Assembly (NCBI RefSeq): GCF_019320115.1
Contig: NC_089582.1
Span: 125,575,259-125,639,258 of the forward strand
DNA length: 64,000 nt
From: Miscanthus floridulus
Lineage: Eukaryota > Streptophyta > Magnoliopsida > Poales > Poaceae
Direction of reading: 5' to 3'
Shown: positions 22,768 through 34,731 of the stretch, one piece after another
Position numbering within the stretch: the stretch's first letter is position 1
Layout: each line of letters begins with the position of its first letter
Translations under genes and position numbers: made by a program
Notes under the pieces: model-generated
Databases searched by the model: none
What the model was told of the DNA's origin: nothing
What the model saw: the letters and a program-made list of their open reading frames with translations, nothing else

Positions 22768-23439
22768 GTGATCACCTTTGATCGAGATGACCACCATGAC
22801 CATGTTCTGAATCCTGGGCAGTACCCACTGGTTGTCGACCCGATCATCGGCAACACCCGACTCTCCAAGGTGTTGATGGACGGAGGCAGCAGCCTCAACA
22901 TCCTCTACGTCAATACCCTAGAGCTCTTAGAGATCGACCGGTCGAGGCTCCAAGGCGACGTCGCCCCCTTCCACGGCATTGTGCCAGGGAAGCGCACGCG
23001 ACCCATCGGGCGCATCGACCTTCCTATCTGCTTCGGCACCCCCTCCAACTACCGCAAGGAAGTCCTCACCTTTGAGGTAGTCAGGTTCAGGGGAGCCTAC
23101 CACGCCATCCTGGGGCGGCCGTGCTATGCCAAGTTCATGGCAGTACCCAACTATACCTACCTCAAGCTCAAGATGCCAGGCCCTAGCGGTGTCATCACGA
23201 TTGAGTCCACGTATGAACATGCATACGACTGCGACGTTAACTGCATCGAGTACGTCGAGGCCCTTGCGGAGGCCGAGACCCTCATCGCCCACCTCAACCA
23301 GCTCAGTGGCGAGGTGCCTGACTCCAAGCGTTGCATGGGGGCGTTCGAGCCCGTGGAAACCATCAAACTCGTCCTGGTCAACCCCGCCTGCCCCGACGAC
23401 CGGGCGCTGAGGATCAGCGCCACCCTCGATATCAAATAG
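22768..23439 (+). pseudogene. Element B aspartic protease region
   Basis: Same frame as the gag end. Catalytic motif L-M-D-G-G-S-S-L-N at about 22870-22899, downstream G-R-P-C-Y-A-K-F-M. Runs open for 224 codons to a TAG at 23437. Functionally the pol polyprotein protease; intact over its core but separated from RT by the stop. Confidence 0.88.
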
Positions 23440-24545
23440 GAAGCCTGGCTCATCGACTTTCTTCGTGCAAACGCTGACATATTTGCATGGAGTCCCTTGG
23501 ACATGCTGGGCATACCGAGGGAGGTCGTCAAGCATGCCATGGACATCCGGGCCAGATCTAGACCGGCGAGGCAACGCCTGCGCCGCTTCGATGAGGAAAA
23601 GCATAGGGCCATCGGTGAGGAGATATAGAAACTCTTGGTGGCCGGGTTCATCAGGGAAGTGTCCCACCCAGAGTGGTTGGCTAACCCCATGTTAGTCAAG
23701 AAGAAAAATGGGAAATGGAGGATGTGCGTAGACTACATCAGTTTGAACAAAGCCTGTCCGAAAGTCCCCTTTCCATTACCCCGAATCGATCAAATCGTTG
23801 ATTCCACTGCAGGGTGCGAGACCCTGTCTTTCCTTGATGCATATTCTGGTTACCATCAAATTAAGATGAAAGAGTCTGACCAGCTCATGACTTCTTTCAT
23901 CACACCATTCGGCATGTACTGCTACATGACTATGCCTTTTGGCCTCAGAAACGCAGGTGCCACGTACTAGTGGTGCATGACCCAGGTCTTTGGCGACAAC
24001 ATCGGGCAGACCGTCAATGCCTACATAGATGACATCATGGTCAAAACTAGAAAGGCTAAGGATCTCGTTGATGACTTGAGGATAACCTTCAAATGCCTTA
24101 GAGAAAAGGGCATCAAACTCAATCCTGAGAAGTGTGTGTTCGGGGTCCCTCGGGGCATGCTCTTGGGATTCATAGTCTCGGAACACGGCATTGAAGCCAA
24201 CCCAGAGAAAGTCTCGGCCATAACCGGCATAGGACCAATCAGAGACCTCAAGGGAGTACAAAGAGTCATGGGATGTCTTGCGGCCCTGAGCCGCTTCATC
24301 TCACGCCTCGGTGAAAAAGGTTTTCCTCTGTACCGACTCTTAAGAAAATTGGAGCATTTTTCATGGACCCTCAAGGCTGAAGAAGCCCTCGATAGACTCA
24401 AGACACTGCTCACAAATCCTCCCATCTTGGTACCCCCGGCTAGGGATAAGGCCCTCTTACTCTACGTTGCCACAACGACCCAAGTGGTCAGCGCTGCCAT
24501 AGTGGTAGAGAGGCAGGAAGGGGGCATGCTCTGCCCACCCAACAT
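23440..24545 (+). pseudogene. Element B reverse transcriptase
   Basis: All RT blocks are readable in one frame: D-I-F-A-W, K-K-K-N-G-K-W-R-M-C-V-D-Y, N-K-A-C-P, F-L-D-A-Y-S-G-Y-H-Q-I, M-P-F-G-L-R-N-A-G-A-T-Y, and the catalytic Y-I-D-D at 24022-24033. Two in-frame TAGs break it (23626 and 23968, the latter where the family has Gln after A-T-Y), and a frameshift occurs near 24540 at the start of the RNase H region. Confidence 0.92.
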
Positions 24546-25560
24546 CATGTTTACTTCATCAGCGAGGTGCTCTCTGAGACCAAAGCACGCTACCCCCACA
24601 TCCAGAAGCTGGTCTATGCTATGGTCCTGGCCTGGTGCAAACTACGTCACTACTTCGAGTCACACCCAATGACTGTGGTATCATCTTTTCCCCTGGGCGA
24701 GATAGTTCATAATCAGGAGGCCTCGGGTAGGATAGCCAAGTGGGCTGTCGAGCTTATGGGGGAAACCTTGACCTTTGCGCCTCGAAAAGCGATCAAGTCT
24801 TAGGTCTTGGCCAATTTCGTGGCTGAATGGACAGACACCCAACTGCCACCTGCTTAAATTCAGATGAAGTGCTGGACCATGTACTTTGATGGATCCCAGA
24901 TAAAGATCAGGGCAGGCGCGGGACTGCTCTTCATCTCGCCCCTCGGAGTACACATGCGCCACATGGTGCGACTCCACTTCGCCGCCTCCAACAACGTGGC
25001 CGAGTATGAGGCCCTCATCAATGGCTTACAAGTTGAAATCAAACTTGGGGCATGGCACCTCGACGTCCGAGGTGACTCGTGGCTCATCATAGATCAAGTA
25101 ATGAAGGAGTCAAATTGCCTCGACCCCAAAATGGAGGCTTACTGCAAGTTGGTACGACGCCTGGAAGACAAGTTCGATGGTCTCGAACTAAATCACGTCG
25201 CATAGAAGTACAACGAGGCCGCCGATGAGATGGCAAAGATGGCCTCGGCATGGGCCCCGGTCCCCCCAAATGTTTTCGCTAGAGACCTCTACAAACCTTC
25301 CATTGGCTACACCTCGACAATAGAGGAGGGCCCACCCATGGAACCCACGACAAAGCTCGATGCCCCCCTGCTACCGAGACCCCCTCGACCGAGCCCAAGG
25401 TCATGGAAGTCAGCGCCGAGCCTTCGCAGACCGACCAGGACGCGGATTGGCGAATCCCTTTCCTTGATTGGATCGATCGGGGGGAACTTCCTAGCGACAG
25501 GACCAAAGCATGACGGCTCACGCGCCGAGCCAAGGCTTACATCCTCTACAATGACGAATT
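24546..25560 (+). pseudogene. Element B RNase H region (tandem RNase H)
   Basis: After the frameshift: Y-F-I-S-E-V-L, L-R-H-Y-F, then V-L-A-N-F-V-A-E-W-T-D ends the first module. The second RNase H has M-Y-F-D-G-S near 24880, N-V-A-E-Y-E-A-L and D-S-W-L-I-I-D-Q-V (Gln replaced by Trp). TAG at 24801 (family has Gln), TAA at 24855, TAG at 25203. The paired RNase H arrangement marks the Tat lineage. Confidence 0.83.
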
Positions 25561-26683
25561 GTATAGGCAAAGTCCCTCAGGTGTCCTCCAACGATGTATC
25601 AGTGCTGAGGCAGGCCAAGCCCTACTTTGGGACTTACACGTAGGCGCCTGCGGGCACCATGCGGCACCTTGGATGCTCGTAGGGAACGCTTTCCGCCAAG
25701 GGTTCTACTAGCCGTCGGCGGTCGCCGACGCTACCAAGCTAGTATGCTCCTACGAAGGATGCCAGTACTATGCTCGGCAAACACATCTCTCGGCCCTAGC
25801 CCTACAAACCATTCCCCTCACATGGCCATTCACCGTGTGGGGGCACGACATGGTCGGGCCTCTGCAAAAGGCCCCCGGGGGCTACACCCATCTACTGGTA
25901 TTAATCGACAAGTTCTCCAAATGGATTGAGGCTCGTCTGATCAATCAAATCAAATCTGAGCAGGCGGTGTTGTTCTTCACTGACATTATCCACAGGTTTG
26001 GGGTCCCTAACACCATCATCACCGACAACGGGACGCATTTCACCAGCAAAAAGTTCCTAACGTTTTGCGACGACCACCACATCCGTGTGGCCTAGTCGGC
26101 CGTAGGACACCCAAGGACCAATAGCCAAGTAGAGCATGCCAACAGCATGATCCTACAAGGCCTCAAGCCAAGGATTCACAACCGATTGAAAAAGTTTAGC
26201 AAGAAATGGCTCACCGAACTCCCGTCGGTCATCTGGAGCCTAAGGAACACTCCAAGCCGAGCCACGGGGTTCACGCCTTTCTTCCTAGTCTATGGGGCAG
26301 AGGCCATCCTCCCTACTGACTTGGAATATGGTTCCCCAAGGCTACAAGCCTACAATGAACAAAGTAACTGCACCACCCGAGAGGATGCCCTTGATCAACT
26401 GGAGGAAGCCCGAGATGTTGCGCTACAACACTTGGCCAAATACCAGCAGAGCTTACGGCGCTATCAGGCCTGACGCATCCAAGGCCGAGACTTGAAGGTA
26501 GGCGACCTGGTGTTGAGGCAAGCATAGAGCAACAAGGGTCGCCACAAGCTAACCCCGCCGTGGGAGGGACCGTACATCATCGCCCAAGTACTGAAGCCCG
26601 GGACCTACAAGCTGGCCAACGAGAAGGGCGAAGTCTTCACCAATGCTTGGAACATAGAACAGCTACGTCGCTTTTATCCCTAA
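25561..26683 (+). pseudogene. Element B integrase
   Basis: HHCC zinc finger (G-H-H and C-x-Y-E-G-C-Q-Y-Y) near 25640-25775, DDE core with W-G-H-D-M-V-G-P (first Asp), I-I-T-D-N-G (second Asp) and S-Q-V-E-H-A-N (Glu), and a C-terminal G-P-Y-I-I ending R-R-F-Y-P-stop at 26683. Stops: TAG at 25709 where the family has Trp, 26093, TGA at 26471, TAG at 26525. The catalytic acidic residues are all retained. Confidence 0.87.
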
Positions 26684-27250
26684 ATTTCCAAGCATTGTAT
26701 ATATCGTTTCTCGAAATATAATTAAAAAGCGTTCTTTAGTTGGTCTAATTTTTCGAGAAACCCCCCGAGCCCATCGTAGGTCTCGGTAGTATAATAACAC
26801 GACAAGGGAGACTCGGCTCTGCCTCGGCAGAACCAAGCCTCCCTCGGGGGCTACATGGGGGACTCCCCCTAGGTCCCATGCACCGTTCTTTAGTTGTTTT
26901 TCGCAAAAATTCCTACGCCAAGACTCTAGCGGCCTCTGACGAATCAGTTGTAAAAACTCCTCGGACCAAGGCCTGTTTCCTAAGTAAGAGGCCGGTAGAG
27001 TCGCGAGATGGCCTACGCCTCTGGGCTATGGCACTCCCTCACTACCTCTCGCTCAAGGGATAGCTTAGGCCCCAATGGGGTGCTTTGCAAACGAAATCCG
27101 ATCAGGGGCAACAGAGGGCAGAGGCTCGGAAACATAAGAAAAACAACTAAGAAACACAAATACTTCAGAAATAAAGGCCTCGACGACCACAAGCGTTACG
27201 ATGCAAAAAATAACCCCTACTCTACTTTTACATAGCCTCTAGGGCACGGA
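26684..27250. other. Spacer between element B integrase and antisense gene
   Basis: About 570 bp with a CCTCGGGGGCTAC-type segment similar to the one before the 3' LTR, but no ORF of recognised family. It would include the 3' ends of both convergent transcripts. Confidence 0.6.
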
Positions 27251-30200
27251 TCAAGGCTCAGGGTCTTTAGCACTAGCAGATGGTAAGGGAGGAACCACCT
27301 CCTCTTCGAAGAGCGTCGCCAGCGCTGTGCCAGGGCCTTCCGCCGCCTCCATCAGCTTCGTGACCACCGTGTCCGCCTCCTCCTCATCATCAGGCAGGAC
27401 ATACCCATCGCTGATGGCCGAGAGGTCGATGCCGATGTAGTGAGAAGAGATGACGGCCAGCGCGCACTTGACACCAGTGTGCAGCGCCCCTCGGAGCCGC
27501 TCGTGCACCTGGTTGCTCAGCACGGTCAGACGGCTCCCTAGGGAGCTGCCTGACTGAACCCCCTTGACCTCTAAGGCCTCGCAGGTGGAAAGGGCAGCAC
27601 GTTTCAGCACCTCGTGCCCATGATCTTGGCCTCGAGCACCGTCTACACCGCACTGGAAGCCTCGACGATGCGAGTGATCTCTGCCTCCGACTCTACACCG
27701 AGGAAAATGGAATGAGGCTGAGCGAGGGAAAAAACAACCTAAGTTAGAGACGGAAGCCCACGGAACTCACCCTTGGCCTTCTGCTCCCAGCATCGGGTCT
27801 CGACCTGACAAGCCTCAGCCTTCTCCTTCCAGCGTAGGGCCTCGGCTCGGGAAGCCTCGGCCTCCTCCTTCAAGCGTTGGGCCTCGACCCAAGAAGCCTT
27901 GGCCGCCCTGGAAGCCTCACTCCCCAGCTCTGCATCACGTAAGGGAGTTGGGGAGTGAACATAAGAAAAAGAAAACAAAATGAGGGGACTAAAACTCACC
28001 CTCGACCGTCCCCCTCCAAATTATAGCCTCGATCCGCGAGGCCTCAGCTGCAGCAAGGGCCTCATCCAAGGCACCTTTCATCAGTTAGTGCGCCCTCTGT
28101 TCTACCCCTAGTTGCCCCGCGTGAGCTACGGCCAAGGCCGTAGCTTCAACGGCTCGGCCCCTAAAGGCATCCCGGTCACTGACCGTGCAGATGAGCTCCT
28201 CCTCCAACTCCTTAACCCATGCCACCAGAGGAGCAAGTTGTGTCTAGGCCATGGCTGCCTCGACCTTCACGTCGGCACAACGAAGGCGGAGGTCCTCTAC
28301 CTCCACGCTCTACGCCGACAGGAGCTTGTTGGCACTGGCAAGAAGGTCCTTCTGCCGCTAAAGCTGGTCCTAGATGCCCCTCTCCCGTCGGAGAAAGACC
28401 GACTTCCCAAGCGACCGGGTCTCGAGCTCCTGTGGAAGTGGAACGAGGGTCATTGGTTGCAACGAAACCAGAAAAGGACAACATCACGCGAGAAAGGAAA
28501 ACACAAACCTGGGCAACTCTGGGCAGTTCGTCGGCCACCACAGACAGGGCCATCCGAAGCGACTGCTCCGCCAGCTGGCGGTATTGCTCGAAGGTGCCCC
28601 AGCGCCCGCCTTCAGCTTCGTCCTCAAGGGCGAACAGAGGCTCCCCATTAGGGTTGTCCCAGCTCCACCATAGTACTCGCGGGTGATCCCACCCACGAGG
28701 CTCGAGTCGCACCCGCACGAGGGCCGAGTTTCCCCCATCCAAGAACGGCATCGGCTGTTCCATGGCACCGGCATCCTCGGCGTCGACCACCTCCTGCGCC
28801 TGGGAAGTATTGTCGAAGGAGATCGGATAGACCTCCGCCTCTTGGGCGCTCTCCCACAACAACGGCGGGCCCTAAACCAAGGGTGCCACTGAGGCCTCCG
28901 CCGCCTACATCTCCGCCTCCTGGACAGACGGCCTCGCCGCCATCACGACGGCCTTAGTGATCTCAGGGGCTCTGGCCTCTGCAATTATGGCCTCGACAGT
29001 CTCGGGGGCTTTGGCCTCTGCCATCGTGGCCTCGATAGACGCGGAGACACTGACTGTGGCCACTACGGTCTCAGTGGTCGTGGGTGCCGTAGCCTCCGTC
29101 GCCTTAGCCTCGGAGACCCTGGCGGCCTCGGCAACTAAGGGCACACCGACCCGGTCTGACTCGTGAGCCTCGCCCCCACGAGGCAGAAGCGCTCCCTCCC
29201 TCGTCTGTGTAGGGGCTGCCTCGGCAACCCCTCCTTGGGTGGCCAGCCCCCTTGGGTCAACCCTCATCGACGCCACGCCGCGTTGGATAGCGGCTTGTGC
29301 CTCCGCCACCCAGTGGGTGGAGGAGCCAGGGCTCACCTTTAGTGCCTTAAGGGGCGCCAAGGGGAGCTCATCCGTAGGCCGCTTCCGACTAAGGAAAAAT
29401 AAACTACAGGGTCAGCGCGAGACCAAAAAGGCGAACGGAATGCACTATAACCCCACCAAAAATACACTAACCTTGAACGGGGCGGCAACTATTTCACCAC
29501 GGTGAACCTCGTCCGCAACGGCAGAGGCGGCGGCAGAGGTGTCACCTCCGTATCCATCGGCGCCGGTCGGTCCTCAATGGACCCCGATGCCCCTTCGATC
29601 CTCTGCGGGGGTGGTGGCGTCGTCTCCACCGCCACTCACTCCACCATGGCCGTCAAGCCAACTGGGCTGATGACTCGTTTGCCCAACGCCCAGGCCTCGG
29701 GCGTGTTGGCCTCGGCCCCGGAGCGGGCAACCGCCGGCCCCGGGTCCACTTCTCCTCCTCCTCCCGAGAGTGCCGGGCTACTGGCCAGCACCCTGGGCAC
29801 CACCTCCACTACATCAGGAAGGTGGTCCAGGGGACCTCGCCCCGCCTCACCCCCATCATCCCCGTCCAAGGCCTCCATTGACAGCGACGTCAACGGGGAT
29901 TCCTCCAGCGGGAGACCCTCCTTCCTTTGTTGACGGCGGCGCTTATCCAGCTCCTCATGCGTGAGGAGTTGCTTCGTGCGTTTTGCCGCCTTGGCATCCT
30001 TTTGTGTCTTCTGTGCGTCGGCGTGCGCCCGGTTGATCGCCCGCCGCCTCGCATCCTCGGGAACGGGTGGCAGAGAGGAGCGCACATCCCTCATCCCCTA
30101 AAGGAATGATGAACGCGCATAAGGGAACAAGGGTTAAGGGGAGACTGAGGAGGTTCAGAGGCTACAACGGCACATGACTTACCAGCGAAAGGAACCCCCG

Positions 30201-31099
30201 CGATGGTCGCATCATAAAGGGGGTCAAGTTGCCGCCCTTTGGCTTCGCCTCTACTGTCTCCCCCACCCGACAAAGGATTTCCTCGTCAGAAAGGGCAGAG
30301 GAGGACATCCGGATGCCCTCCATGGGTTCACCCGGCTTCATCTCAAATAGCCGCCACCGCCGAGGCATCAGCGGCAGCACCCTCCGGCGGTGGAAGGCGG
30401 CCACAACCATAGCCATGGTGAGGCCATGGCCCCATAGCCTCGCCAGCCCCTCCCGGAGCGGCTCCAGCTTGGGCTAGTTGTCCTTTGGGACACCCCACTT
30501 CCATCTCTCCGGGCAGCTCCCCACAATCCGCCCAGTGTAAGGGGAAGTCCTCCGTCATCGTTACGAAGGTAGAACCAGCTCGTGTACCACCATCGATTGG
30601 AGGACGCGAGCTGGGCTAGGATGTAGAGGTGCTGGCAGTCCTGGCGCACCTGGAGAGTGCAGCCGCTGGCCCTCTTCGCCTTCCTCTTACCCGACGTACC
30701 CGTCGGCTTGGTAGTGTGCCCCGCCCGGAACAGGTGGAGCCACAACTCCCAATGGGGAGCAATCCCCAAATACCCCTCACAGACGGCAACAAAGATAGCC
30801 ACCTGAGCGATGGAGTTGGGATTGAAGTTGTGGAGCTCCACGCCATAGTAGTGCGGGAGCGCCTACATGAACCGGTCCGCCGGGATGCTGAGGCCCTGCT
30901 CGTGGAAGGAGACGAAGCTCACGACGTAGCCGTCATGAGGCCTGGACTCCGGCTCGCCATATGGAGCAATCCACTGTGGCCTGCTGGGGTCCGTCATCAG
31001 GCGAAGGAGTCCACCATTGACAAGCGACTGAAGCATCTCCTCGGTGACGTCCGATGGGTCCTAGGGGTCCACCTTGACAACAACGATGTCGCCGGCCAT
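27251..31099 (-). pseudogene. Element B antisense gene (Transposase_28-type), six exons
   Basis: Reads as exons 31099-30183, 30097-29472, 29388-28509, 28429-28000, 27929-27771 and 27692-27251 on the minus strand. The proposed introns all begin GT (GTAAGT, GTTAGT, GTTTGT, GTGAGT, GTGAGT) and end AG, and are 69-85 bp long. Exon 1 carries V-S-F-V-S-F-H-E, L-P-H-Y-Y-G-V and C-E-G-Y-L-G-I-A-P-H-W-E-L-W, the signature of Pfam Transposase_28 ('putative gypsy type transposon'). Middle exons are Pro/Ala/Glu-rich; exon 5 is Ala/Glu/Arg-rich and probably coiled coil; the last exon ends D-P-E-P-stop. Extra antisense ORFs are known in Tat elements; function is unknown. Exon 1 has at least two TAGs, one in F-M-stop-A-L-P-H-Y-Y. 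Splicing is predicted by eye. Confidence 0.75.
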
Positions 31100-31560
31100 G
31101 GGTGCGATGGAGGAATCGGCTGCGGCGGTGAGTTTTTTCTTTCTCCCCCATGCTCTCGCTTTTTTCTCGCTTTCTCCCTAGGCTCGCTCTTCTCTCCTCT
31201 TCTTCCCGGCACCCGCTGCTCTAGCGATGGCTCAATGGAGGCGGTGCTAATGCAGGCAAGGTAAGACGAGGAGGGGTGAGACTCCTTGGGTATTTATGCA
31301 GGGAGGAGGCGAAATGAACGGGCGATGAAATCAGGGAGGTTTTCCCCCCAATCCGGCGCGGTTAACCACGAGCCGATTTTGCCAGCCCACGTGCCCACGT
31401 CTCCCGCATTAAATGCGAGGACAGTTATGTCCCATCCACCATGTCACGCTCGGCCACTATGGCAGTAGGCGTCGTTTCGACTCCCCATGAAACCACCTCA
31501 AAAGGGGCGCCGCCTGTGCCGAGCCAATAGGGAAGATATTCCCTGCGGCCTATTCCTTTC
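31100..31560 (-). promoter_or_regulatory. Probable upstream region of the element B antisense gene
   Basis: CT/GA-rich sequence immediately upstream of the antisense start, with TCTCCTCTTC-type pyrimidine tracts on the plus strand, resembling a plant leader. A GTATTTATGC stretch near 31290 reads GCATAAATAC on the minus strand and could be a TATA-like element. Assignment by position. Confidence 0.35.
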
Positions 31561-33343
31561 GTATGAAGGAACCAGGCTCTGAACCTATTACGATCCAGGG
31601 GTTCGAAGGCTGGGCCCCAAAGGGTTTCGACAGCCGCCCTAGGATAACAGAGTCAGGGACGGCCATGGGTGAGCCCATACGGGGCCGAGGCCCAAGCAAG
31701 CGAAATGCTTGGGACACCCAAAGTCGTGTCCGAGACCAGAGGAAAGTCTCTGAATGGGATCCCACCGTAGGGAGGCACCGAGCCACTGAGGCCCAGCGAA
31801 CGGCCTCGGCACCCACTAGAGACATCCTCTGGTACTCTTGGAGTGTGTCTCTGGACCGCTAGCCGTCCCCTAGCAAATGGGGTTTGGGCCTCCACTCGGA
31901 CTACCCGATAATAGCTCACCAGAAGTGCCACCGCTCGTGCCCACCGAGGGCAGCGAGGCACATTCCACCCCTCCTTCCGAGCGAAAAGGAAGCATGAGGG
32001 TCGCATAAAAAGTCAGGGGAACCCCCGACGGCCTTCTCGTTCTATGCAGAGGCTAGGGGGCTCTTCCTGCAACCTTGCCAAGACCCAGCGACCCTAGCTC
32101 GCACTCAAAGGGGCTCGACAAAACAAACCCTCCTTCCGAGCGAAAAGGAAGCGTGAGGGTCATACAAAAAGATAGGGGAGCTCCTGACAGCCCTCTCACC
32201 CTATGCAGAGGCTAGGGGGCTCTTCCTGCAAATATGCCGAGACCCCATAACTCGAGCTCGCGCCCAAAAGGGGCCTCGGCAAACAAACCCTCACACGCGA
32301 GGGGCGTATAAAAAGTCAGGGGAACTCCCGACAGCCCTCTTGCTCCGCGTAGGGGCTAGGGGCTCTTCCTGCAACCTTGCCGAGACTAGAATGGGCTCAG
32401 CAAACAAACCCTCCATCCGAACAAAAAGGATATGTGAGGGTCGGATGAAAAAGTCAGGGGACCCCCGACCGCCCTCTTGCTCTAGGTGGAGGCTCGGGGG
32501 CTCTTCTTGCACCCAAGACCAAGACAAACGGTCCCAGCCCACGCTAGAGGTTTAATTACAAAACATGATAAAGGGCACCGAGCCCGTTACGGTCCAGGGG
32601 TTCGAAGCCTGGGCCTCCAAGAGGTTTTGACAGCCGCCCCAGGGCAACAGAGTCAGGGACGACTTCAGGGTGAGCCTACGAATGGCCTAGGCCCGAGCGA
32701 ACAGTCGCTCGGGGCGTCCTAAGTCGTGTCTGAGACCAGCAGGGAAGTATCCGAATGGGATCCCACCGTATGGAGGCACCGAGCCACCAAGGCCTAGCGA
32801 ATGGCCTCGGCACCCACTAGAGAAACCCTCTGGTACTCTTGGAGTGCGTCTCTGGACCGCTAGCCGTCCCCTAGCGAACGGGGCTCGGGCCTCCACTCGG
32901 ACTACCCGATAATAGCTCACCGGAAGTGTCCACGCTCGTGCCCATCGAGGGTAGCCTGGCACATTCAACCCCTCCTTCTGAGCGAAAGGAAGCACGAGGG
33001 TCATACCCAAAGTCAAGGGGGCCCCTAACGAACCTCTCGCTCCGTGCGGAGGCTAGAGGGTTTTTTCCTGCAGCCTCGCCGGGACCCCCGCAACCCGAAC
33101 TTGCACTTAGGGGCTCGGTAAAATGCAATAAGAACTACTCATTCAAACACGAAAATAAAAAAGCCCCTAGAGGAGTAACTCCACTCCTCCAGGGCCTCGG
33201 GGGCTACACCCGGCGGGTGCGCTCGCGCGCACCCACCGGAACCTCAAGATACAAAACCCAATTCCTATGGGAGTGGGTACGAACCAAGCCTAGGCAAACC
33301 ATCAGGGAGAGTGCACGCACTCCCCCAAAGGCTCGGGGGCTAC
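31561..33343. repeat. Element B 3' repeat zone
   Basis: A 395-400 bp block occurs twice (about 31570-31972 and 32577-32972; both contain GGGGTTCGAAG and CAGAGTCAGGGACG). Between and after them a 115-160 bp unit with CGAGCGAAAAGGAAGC and AGTCAGGGGAACCCCCGAC recurs near 31975, 32135, 32295, 32415 and 32975. It ends with the polypurine-like GGCTCGGGGGCTAC just before the 3' LTR. Noncoding. Confidence 0.82.
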
Positions 33344-34653
33344 TGTCGGGTACCTTAGAACGGGGTACCCCGAGCGAACAATCAAAAGGATCGCTAAAGT
33401 CCCATAAAAAAATAAAGCTAGAAGGTAAGCCATGGGCCCCTCACCCGCAACGACCGAGCCCACCAGGCCCTCCGCCTCGCCTTGAGCCTCGCGCAGGAGG
33501 TCTCAGCACCCTGACGCAAATTCCGCCTCACGCGAGGCTCGCCATGGAAGGCCTCGGCAGGGGGTGCATTCTTTGTATCACGTGAGGCCTCTCGCGGCAT
33601 GCCTCGGTAAGGAATCCGATCTCCATCTCACGTGAGGCCTCATTCTCCGTGTCGCTTGAGCCCGGCTCATCCGCAGCTCGTCGCCTCCCGCCTCGACTGA
33701 CCCTTCAGACAGCGTGTCATGTCTCATTAATGCTTCAATCACTCCTGCAATCTCAGCCGGATGATGGCTCAATGCCACAGAATGGCCGACGGGACCTGAG
33801 GTCGCATCAGCGCCATACCGGCCAGGACAGGGCATGGCAGGGATTACCGGCCACTGTGACCTAACGCTGTGTCCACAATCAACGCCATACCGGTTGGGAC
33901 AGGGTACGGCGAGGATTACCGGCCACTGTGTCCTAACGCTGTGCCCATGATCGGCCGCCCACTTGAGGCCTCGGCACTATACACCAAGGTCTCGGCTATC
34001 TTGGGGTTCATGCCTGCTAAGACCCCTCCACTGCAGTGCAACCTCGGCACCGACCAAGTCTCAGCCTCGCGCACAGTTTGTCCACAATGGCTTGCACATT
34101 CACCGCCACACCCACTCTGAGGCAGTCCTAGGGCTCCCACGACGCATAGGATCGGATGGGATGACCACGCCGCCCCAGTGCTCCAAGGATAGACCACTCC
34201 GACGACCACGCCACCACAGGAACAGGCTACAGGGCCCGGACACACCGCCTCTGTTCATACAACACCATATAGTTAGCTCATGTACCATCCTTGTCCTCCC
34301 TTCAGGCTATAAAAGGAGAGGACTTGGGCTATTTTAGGGGGGACAAAGGAAGAGGACACCTGGTAACACACACACATGCACACATCCTAGCCGCCTGAGA
34401 GCAATGTCTTAGACGGCCCTCATGACACCCTGCCGAGACCTGGGACTAGCTCCCTCTCTCCCTTAGCTTGTAACCCCCTACTACGAGCACTTCGGTGCAA
34501 GGAATACAAGATCGATCTCTCAGACTGGATGTAGGGCATCGATTGCCTGAACCAGTATAAACCTTGTGTCTCTTTGCATCACCATCCAAAATCGGGAGCA
34601 CACAGTTCAAATTCACTAGTTGGTTGAGGACCCCCCAGTCCAAAACATCGACA
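33344..34653 (+). repeat. Element B 3' LTR
   Basis: 1310 bp, TGTCGGGTACC...CATCGACA, colinear with the 5' LTR with scattered, mainly transition differences. Followed by TSD GAAAC. Confidence 0.95.
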
Positions 34654-34731
34654 GAAACAAAATAACAAGTTTATTTAAATGATACACAAGGGTCAGCACT
34701 TGTCTGCTGATTACAAGAATGATCGACTGGC

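Larger units (their letters stand above)
18908..34653 (+). mobile_element. Gypsy/Tat LTR retrotransposon B, full-length
   Basis: Both LTRs are 1310 bp (18908-20217 and 33344-34653) with a perfect TSD GAAAC (18903-18907 and 34654-34658). It is inserted in element A between the repeat zone and the end of A's antisense gene. Contents: PBS, gag, protease, RT, RNase H, integrase on plus; a six-exon antisense gene (27251-31099); a repeat zone; 3' LTR. Equal LTR lengths and a perfect TSD make it one of the younger insertions, though its genes contain stops. Confidence 0.95.

Noticed and set aside
22927..23667. 246-codon minus-strand open frame in element B
   Set aside because: Antisense to the protease and RT start of element B, with no domain; unlike the antisense gene at 27-31 kb it has no splice structure or family signature.
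30368..30841. DNA-transposon transposase because of the Transposase_28 name
   Set aside because: The Pfam family is found in gypsy elements; location, orientation and LTR context make it the antisense ORF of a Tat element.
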